A stretch of DNA of 64,000 nucleotides from Litoditis marina (Eukaryota > Nematoda > Chromadorea > Rhabditida > Rhabditidae). Made by a program: the position numbers and the translations under genes. The notes beneath the pieces are model-generated. The model saw nothing but the letters and a program-made list of their open reading frames with translations, searched no databases and had not been told where the DNA came from. The number at the start of each line of letters is the position of its first letter. Within the stretch, counting starts at the first letter, position 1. Location: NCBI GenBank assembly GCA_964036275.1, contig OZ038436.1, positions 11,621,904 to 11,685,903 of the forward strand, read 5' to 3'. Below, one piece after another: positions 57,901 to 64,000 of the stretch.

Positions 57901-59567
57901 TCGCGTCAGTTTATAGAGCTTTCACAGAAATGCTAATTCGTAGGAGACGTCCATTGTTATGAATACATCTTGCCCTAAAACGTATCATAGGGGCTGATTC
58001 TCTAAGGGTCCCATTCCAACGTCCCAATGTCCCGATGTCTCAATTCAAAGCCTCAATGTCCCGAAGTCTCATTTCAATGTCCCAATGTCTCGTTTCCGTG
58101 CGTGGCTTCGCCTATTCCAGAGCAAGTTAGAGACGATGCGTCAGGCGTAGAGTGCGAGACATTAGTGTCAGAGAATGTGTAGACGTGAGAGAGCGTGAGA
58201 CACATGGTGTTAGAGACGTAGACGACCAATAATGACAAATGTGCAGAGCGCAGACACTGAAGGACGTCGTTATTCTACGAGAAAAATTTGGAAATGGGAC
58301 ATTTGAATAGGACATTGGGACTATGGAGTGAGACATTGAGACAGTAGGACATTGAAATGGGACGTTGGGACTTTGGGACCTTTAGAGAATCAGCCCCATA
58401 AATTCTACCACGTAACAATTGACGTATTTCAAAGTGTTTTGGTTATCTATGCCTCTCTCTGTTTCAATTAAGATTGATGTTGTGTGTATTGAAACCGAAT
58501 TCATCCTTTGACCAAAAGTTTTGCGATACAGTAACCCTAAGAAAAGTTTGGCTCATAAAGGTTGGTTCTCGACTAAACTCAATTTTTTTTGTGTAATGTT
58601 CAGGGACCATCAGTACTAATACACCCTCCTTACTTATATGTCAACTCGCAGTATTTCTAGCAAACACATTACTCGAACATTGCGGCTTGACTTTATATAT
58701 AATGGGGGTGCAACATTGTAGCGCGCAGAGAATAAATACTCATAATCAAATAGCTGATGCAGATAAACCATATTTTAAATATAAACTAAGCCGGCAAAAA
58801 GCATATAACTCTTTGTCATTCGAGGTTGATTGCTTAGTTGATCTTTGAAGTTGTTCAGAATACCAAAATAATCTAACGTAGCCTACCTGCCCAAAAAGTG
58901 ACACGTTCAGCACGAGTTGGAATTACAATCATATCTCTCTTATTTCGAGTTCTTCCAGTTGTGGTGTTTAGAAATGTTTAATAGAAACTTACATTTTTAA
59001 ACTTCCACTTGAAACGTTTTGAAATGTCACCGAAAAAAGTTTTATTCATCTCAATACCTATCACACATTTTTTTTGGGTGAAAAAATCATACTGATTGAA
59101 TGACTAAATCACCAAGCTTGATTGCTTCACACTAAAAATGTTAATGCTCTTCTTATTCAATTGCATTATGTAACTTTTGAAACACGAATCATATTTTGCA
59201 CGTGAAATAAAAATGCTGTTCAGCAACCCCAACATACACGTTTTACCAGGTTACAGTTAGGGTGCCTACGATTTGTTGTAAACGTGCTATCAGCGACCTA
59301 AACGATGCAAATAGGCCTTTTTAAAACGTTCATCACTGTGTCATTGATGTAATCACTGCTGATGTGTACGATAAACTCTCGATGAAACATGACACTAACC
59401 TTCTTTCCTGATGAGACTCATTTTCACATTACTCTTGCAAAGTTTTCCATAGATTTCCAATTCAGAGCAAAATATGGAGCAAGGAATTCCGTTTGGCATC
59501 TGGTTTTGTTCTACTCAGTTCATGTTTCCTGGCTTCTACTCTCACGTACAATTTCATCAAAGGGTGA
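54975..59567 (+). CDS. Seven-transmembrane receptor, nematode chemoreceptor-like, six exons
   Basis: Predicted serpentine receptor. Exons: 54975-55194, 55600-55788, 56701-56816, 57409-57532 (or 57582), 58604-58707, 59466-59567; 855 nt, 284 aa. Hydrophobic segments in order: TM1 TFAWFLFYLDASLTLLILP; TM2 NNFILIIFLTLIVNDTLQHL; TM3 QLLFLPIISLLHCIAIFYPF, with HCIAIFYP in the place of the DRY-like motif; TM4 SVIYIVLITYSLIAALTG; an extracellular segment with CC; TM5 YIVMVVCNILIVWKMYFLQ followed by the charged KERERT; TM6 LLICQLAVFLANTLLEHCG; TM7 FVLLSSCFLASTLTYNF. This resembles Srx/Srt-type rhodopsin-like nematode families, but I cannot assign the subfamily. Exon 4 must end at 57532 to keep phase with exon 5. 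The C-terminus stops right after TM7 (NFIKG), shorter than usual, and a GTGAGT overlaps the stop, so a further exon is possible. Confidence 0.8.
56036..56205. mobile_element. 170-bp palindromic element
   Basis: Arms AGTACGTATGCTAGAAGATC and the inverse complement at the other end, with a central GGCGGGATGTAAGAG-type stem. ACTCAG flanks both sides and could be a target duplication. A half copy lies at 45988-46032 and a degenerate relative at 59745-59880. It lies in a GPCR intron. Confidence 0.8.
56304..56327. repeat. 24-bp perfect palindrome
   Basis: TTTAGGTACCCC followed by its exact inverse complement; could be a protein-binding site or a minimal hairpin. Confidence 0.9.
57990..58397. mobile_element. 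408-bp foldback MITE
   Basis: Starts GGGGCTGATTCTCTAAGGGT and ends with the near-exact complement. ATA flanks both sides as a possible 3-bp target duplication. Arms are built of repeated GTCCCAATGTCTC-like words. No coding content. Confidence 0.82.
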
Positions 59568-59689
59568 GTAGCTAGGGGCGAAAATAATTATTTCCCTGAG
59601 AAACTGTTCACGGACTTCTCATGAGTAGCATCATGAGAACTTCTCATTAGTTTCAGGGTGAGTATGTATAGCGTAACAGTATTATGCCA

Positions 59690-59755
59690 CATATTATGTG
59701 AAAAGTCACTCGTTCAATCGCGAATAAAGTATATTCTATTCTATTCTATCCCATC
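59690..59755 (+). repeat. Dispersed repeat with TTCAATCGCGAATAAA and ATTCT tail
   Basis: Plus-strand relative of 35425-35500: CCACATATTATGTG, GTCACTCG, TTCAATCGCGAATAAA and a short (ATTCT)n tail. Confidence 0.6.
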
Positions 59756-59880
59756 CTGCGTCTCCTCGAGCACACGCTATTTCTGTGCTCTCACATCCCG
59801 CCGAGACACGAGACACGCGAAATAGCGAGGCAACGCGGGAGACGCAGACTGTAGGAGCTGGAATATACTAGTACCTACTC
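59745..59880. repeat. Degenerate palindrome of the 56-kb type
   Basis: CATCCTGCGTCTCCTCGAG...CACATCCCGCCGAGA...GGGAGACGCAGACTG follows the same plan as 56036-56205 with many changes. Confidence 0.55.
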
Positions 59881-60231
59881 TGAAACCCATGAGAAGTTCA
59901 AATCATCTCTCTCATGAGAAATACGTCAACAGCAAACCACTTGGGAAGTCACTAAACTTCAGTTTTGCCCATTCTGTTCAACTGCGAACAAATTATGTGC
60001 AAAATACATAACTTGTGCTTCCGTGTTTCACAAACTAGTTTGCATCCAACCCACGACACTTCTTCCCTAGACAGCGAGACAGTACGTGCATCGCGGAAGT
60101 AGGTTCCGGATTATTTATATTTTAAAATGTTGAAAATTCCCACTATTCTAAACATAGGCATGATAGGAGTGCGTAGGTTTGTCTGCAAACTACCATTTGA
60201 AGGACTTGGCTATGGCACCTGTTATTAGGAG

Positions 60232-60373
60232 TTGTATACTAGAAGTAAATGGAATAGTCACGTAAGGTTAGCATTCTAATGAGGAATCGTGCAGTTTGTC
60301 GTTGCGCGTTTCTGAGTTCGGATGTGTTTAACATGTTTCACGTGACTGGGCAATTCACTAACAGTATAATCGA
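60232..60373. mobile_element. MITE family B, copy 5 (reverse)
   Basis: Complete copy: GTATACTAGAAGTAAATGG, AGTCACGTAAGG...TGTTTCACGTGACT, then CACTAACAGTATA. Confidence 0.8.
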
Positions 60374-60497
60374 CAAGCGATAAATGATTTTGTAATTAGT
60401 TCGCCACGGTGCCCTTTTTGATACAAAAAAAGTTTCTCAAAGTCTGACGTCTGATCATTTTGAGCCAAGTTCTGGGTGTTTTAGTACCACCGCGTCT

Positions 60498-60560
60498 GAT
60501 AGGCGTGCGCGCAGCGCACGTCATTATCGATTATTAAAGCAGCCGCTGCGCGGCTGTCAA
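60498..60560. repeat. GC hairpins preceding the satellite
   Basis: GCGTGCGCGCAGCGCACG and CAGCCGCTGCGCGGCTG, two short GC palindromes just upstream of the satellite array, resembling those at 33960 and 47310. Confidence 0.55.
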
Positions 60561-60594
60561 TAGTTTTGGGCTGAGCAATCAGATTTACTAGTAC

Positions 60595-63500
60595 CACATG
60601 GTGCAAAAACTTTTTTGACTCCGAATCGGCTGATTTTTCCAAATGTTGTTTGGAACGCTTTATGTGAGTGTTGGTGGAAGTTTGAGCGAGAATGTACAAC
60701 TTTTCAATTTTGGCCAAAATCCGTTTTTCGCATAAGGGTCCCCCACATGGTGCAAAAACTTTTTTGACTCCGAATCGGCTGATTTTTCCAAATGTTGTTT
60801 AGAACACTTTGATTGAGTAATGCTGAAAGTTTGAGCGTGAAACTACAATTTTTCAATTTTTACCAAAATCCGTTTTTCTCATAAGGGTCCCCCACATGAT
60901 GCAAACACTTTTTTGACTCCGAATCGGCTGATTTCACATAAGGGTTCCCATAAGGTTTTTCACATAAGGGTCCCCCACATGGTGCAAAAACTTTTTTGAC
61001 TCCAAATCGGCTGATTTTTCCAAATGTAGTTTAGAACGCTTTATGTGAGTGTTGGTGGAAGTTTGAGCGAGAATGTACAACTTTTCAATTTTGGCCAAAA
61101 TCCGTTTTTCTCATAAGGGTCCCCCACATGGTGCAAACACTTTTTTGACTCCGAATCGGCTGATTCTTTCAAATGTTGTTTAGAACACTTTGATTGAGTA
61201 ATGCTGAAAGTTTGAGCGTGAAACTACAATTTTTCAATTTTTACCAAAATCCGTTTTTCTCATAAGGGTCCCCCACATGGTGCAAAAACTTTTTTGACTC
61301 CGAATCGGCTGATTTTTCCAAATGTTGTTTAGAACACTTTGATTGAGTAATGCTGAAAGTTTGAGCGTGCAACTACAATTTTTCAATTTTTACCAAAATC
61401 CGTTTTTCTCATAAGGGTCCCCCACATGGTGCAAAAACTTTTTTGACTCCGAATCGGCTGATTTTTCCAAATGTTGTTCAGAACACTTTAAGTGAGTAAT
61501 GCTAAAAGTTTGAGCGAGAATATACAACTTTTCAATTTTGATCAAAACCTGTTTTTCACATAAGGGTCCCCCACATGGTGCAAAAACTTTTTTGACTCCG
61601 AATCGGCTGATTCTTTCAAATGTTGTTTAGAACACTTTGATTGAGTAATGCTGAAAGTTTGAGCGTGAAACTACAATTTTTCAATTTTTACCAAAATCCG
61701 TTTTTCTCATAAGGGTCCCCCACATGGTGCAAAAACTTTTTTGACTCCGAATCGGCTGATTTTTCCAAATGTTGTTTATAACACTTTGATTGAGTAATGC
61801 TGAGAGTTTGAGCGTGCAACTACAATTTTTCAATTTTTACCAAAATCCGTTTTTCTCATAAGGGTCCCCCACATGGTGCAAAAACTTTTTTGACTCCGAA
61901 TCGGCTGATTTTTCCAAATGTTGTTTAGAACACTTTGATTGAGTAATGCTGAAAGTTTGAGCGTGAAACTACAATTTTTCAATTTTTACCAAAATCCGTT
62001 TTTTCACATAAGGGTCCCCCACATGGTGCAAAAACTTTTTGACTCCGAATCGGCTGATTCTTTCAAATGTTGTTTAGAACACTTTGATTGAGTAATGTTG
62101 AAAGTCTCAGCGAGAAACTATCACTTTCCAATTTTGACCAAAATCCGTTTTTCACATAAGGGTCCCCCAAATGGTGCAAAAACGTTTTTGACTCCGAATC
62201 GGCTGATTCTTTCAAATGTTGTTTAGAACACTTTGATTGAGTAATGCTGAAAGTTTGAGCGTGAAACTACAATTTTTCAATTTTTACCAAAATCCGTTTT
62301 TCACATAAGGGTCCCCCAAATGGTGCAAAAAATTTTTGACTCCGAATCGGCTGATTTTCCCAAATGTTGTTAAAAACACTCTGATTGAGTGATGCTGAAA
62401 GTTTGAGCGTGCAACTACAATTTTTCAATTTTTACCAAAATCCGTTTTCACATAAGGGTCCCCCAAATGGTGCAAAAAATTTTTGACTCCGAATCGGCTG
62501 ATTTTCCCAAATGTTGTTAAAAACACTCTGATTGAGTGATGCTGAAAGTTTGAGCGTGAAACTACAACTTTTCAATTTTTACCAAAATACGTTTTTTCAC
62601 ATAAGGGTCCCCCACATGGTGCAAAAACTTTTTTGACTCCGAATCGGCTGATTCTTTCAAATGTTGTTTAGAACACTTTGATTGAGTAATGTTGAAAGTC
62701 TCAGCGAGAAACTATCACTTTCCAATTTTGACCAAAATCCGTTTTTCTCATAAGGGTCCCCCACATGGTGCAAAAACTTTTTTGACTCCGAATCGGCTGA
62801 TTTTTCCAAATGTTGTTTAGAACACTTTGATTGAGTAATGCTGAAAGTTTGAGCGTGAAACTACAATGTTTCAATTTTTACCAAAATCCGTTTTTCTCAT
62901 AAGGGTCCCCCACATGATGCAAACACTTTTTTGACTCCGAATCGGCTGATTTCACATAAGGGTTCCCATAAGGTTTTGCACATAAGGGTCCCCCACATGG
63001 TGCAAAAACTTTTTTGACTCCGAATCGGCTGATTTTTCCAAATGTTGTTTAGAACACTTTGATTGAGTAATGCTGAAAGTTTCAGCGTGAAACTACAATT
63101 TTTCAATTTTTACCAAAATCCGTTTTTCTCATAAGGGTCCCCCACATGGTGCAAAAACTTTTTTGACTCCGAATCGGCTGATTTTTCCAAATGTTGTTTA
63201 GAACACTTTGATTGAGTAATGCTGAAAGTTTCAGCGTGAAACTACAATTTTTCAATTTTTACCAAAATCCGTTTTTCTCATAAGGGTCCCCCACATGGTG
63301 CAAAAACTTTTTTGACTCCGAATCGGCTGATTTTTCCAAATGTTGTTTAGAACACTTTGATTGAGTAATGCTGAGAGTTTGAGCGTGAAACTACAATTTT
63401 TCAATTTTTACCAAAATCCGTTTTTCTCATAAGGGTCCCCCACATGGTGCAAAAACTTTTTTGACTCCGAATCGGCTGATTTTTCCAAATGTTGTTTAGA

Positions 63501-64000
63501 ACACTTTGATTGAGTAATGCTGAAAGTTTGAGCGTGCAACTACAATTTTTCAATTTTTACCAAAATCCGTTTTTCTCATAAGGGTCCCCCACATGGTGCA
63601 AAAACTTTTTTGACTCCGAATCGGCTGATTTTTCCAAATGTTGTTCAGAACACTTTGATTAAGTAATGCTGAAAGTTTGAGCGTGAAACTACAATTTTTC
63701 AATTTTTACCAAAATCCGTTTTTCTCATAAGGGTCCCCCACATGGTGCAAAAACTTTTTTGACTCCGAATCGGCTGATTTCTCCAAATGTTGTTTAAAAC
63801 ACTTTGAGTGAGTAATGCTGAAAGTTTGAGCGTGAAACTACAATTTTTCAATTTTGATCAAAATCTGTTTTTCACATAAGGGTCCCCCACATGGTGCAAA
63901 AACTTTTTTGACTCCGAATCGGCTGATTTTTCCAAATGTTGTTTAGAACACTTTGAGTGAGTAATGCTGAAAGTTTGAGCGTGAAACTACAATTTTTACC
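60595..64000 (+). repeat. 149-bp satellite array, runs off the window
   Basis: About 22 units with exact 149-bp spacing of the phrase CATAAGGGTCCCCCACATGG (for example 60731, 60880, then 60963, 61112, 61261, 61410, 61559). The invariant core is TTTTTTGACTCCGAATCGGC. A truncated-unit junction (GATTTCACATAAGGGTTCCC) occurs at about 60932 and again about 2018 bp later (about 62950), so units are arranged in a larger period. Apparent reading frames are periodic shadows. Confidence 0.97.

Larger units (their letters stand above)
59568..60231. other. Intergenic region after the GPCR
   Basis: Holds CTCATGAG words (59605-59660), the TTCAATCGCGAATAAA repeat (59690-59755) and a degenerate palindrome (59745-59880). 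No gene seen. Confidence 0.5.

Noticed and set aside
60595..64000. CRISPR array
   Set aside because: Regular spacing, but the whole 149-bp unit is repeated with no unique spacers, and this is a eukaryotic genome.

Overview
The window is animal DNA and most probably nematode. A gene on the minus strand encodes a cuticle collagen with the nematode Col_cuticle_N domain, a seven-helix receptor resembling nematode chemoreceptors lies near the right end, and every reconstructed gene is cut into short exons with GT-AG introns. At least four genes have a splice acceptor only 0-45 nt upstream of the start codon with no obvious upstream donor, which fits spliced-leader trans-splicing. The genes are far richer in introns than in Caenorhabditis (PLK4 needs about 25 exons), so a lineage outside the Caenorhabditis group is likely. 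I cannot name the species.

Layout of the left half. WASH complex subunit 3 (WASHC3/CCDC53) is at 656-3568 (+). A PLK4-type centriole kinase with intact kinase and polo-box regions is at 4298-19029 (+). An antisense cuticle collagen (12096-13856, -) is nested in one PLK4 intron. A BRD8-like bromodomain protein, subunit of the TIP60/NuA4 complex, is at 20026-29043 (+). A CALHM/CLHM ion channel is at 30814-43054 (+). I joined exons by hand; in each gene the splice phases agree and the summed coding length is a multiple of three.

The CALHM gene is heavily invaded. Its second intron holds a nearly perfect 371-bp inverted repeat and a 140-bp tandem repeat. Its sixth intron contains a 4.67-kb element with exact 16-bp terminal inverted repeats and subterminal motif arrays. 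That element carries a ten-exon antisense gene for an unrecognised 267-aa protein and no visible transposase. Directly after the CALHM stop codon a 5'-truncated Penelope-like retroelement (reverse transcriptase 43105-44487) sits between two CT-rich tracts.

The right half (45-64 kb) is gene-poor. It holds a 1.6-kb inverted-repeat-bounded block with a LINE-ORF1-like reading frame, several foldback/MITE families, a chemoreceptor-like GPCR (54975-59567, +) and a 149-bp satellite array running from about 60595 off the end of the window.

A recurring theme is small tandem duplication at exon edges, which leaves decoy splice sites in WASHC3, PLK4, BRD8 and the GPCR. The genes do not form one pathway. 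They are unrelated housekeeping, cuticle, channel and sensory genes embedded in repeats.
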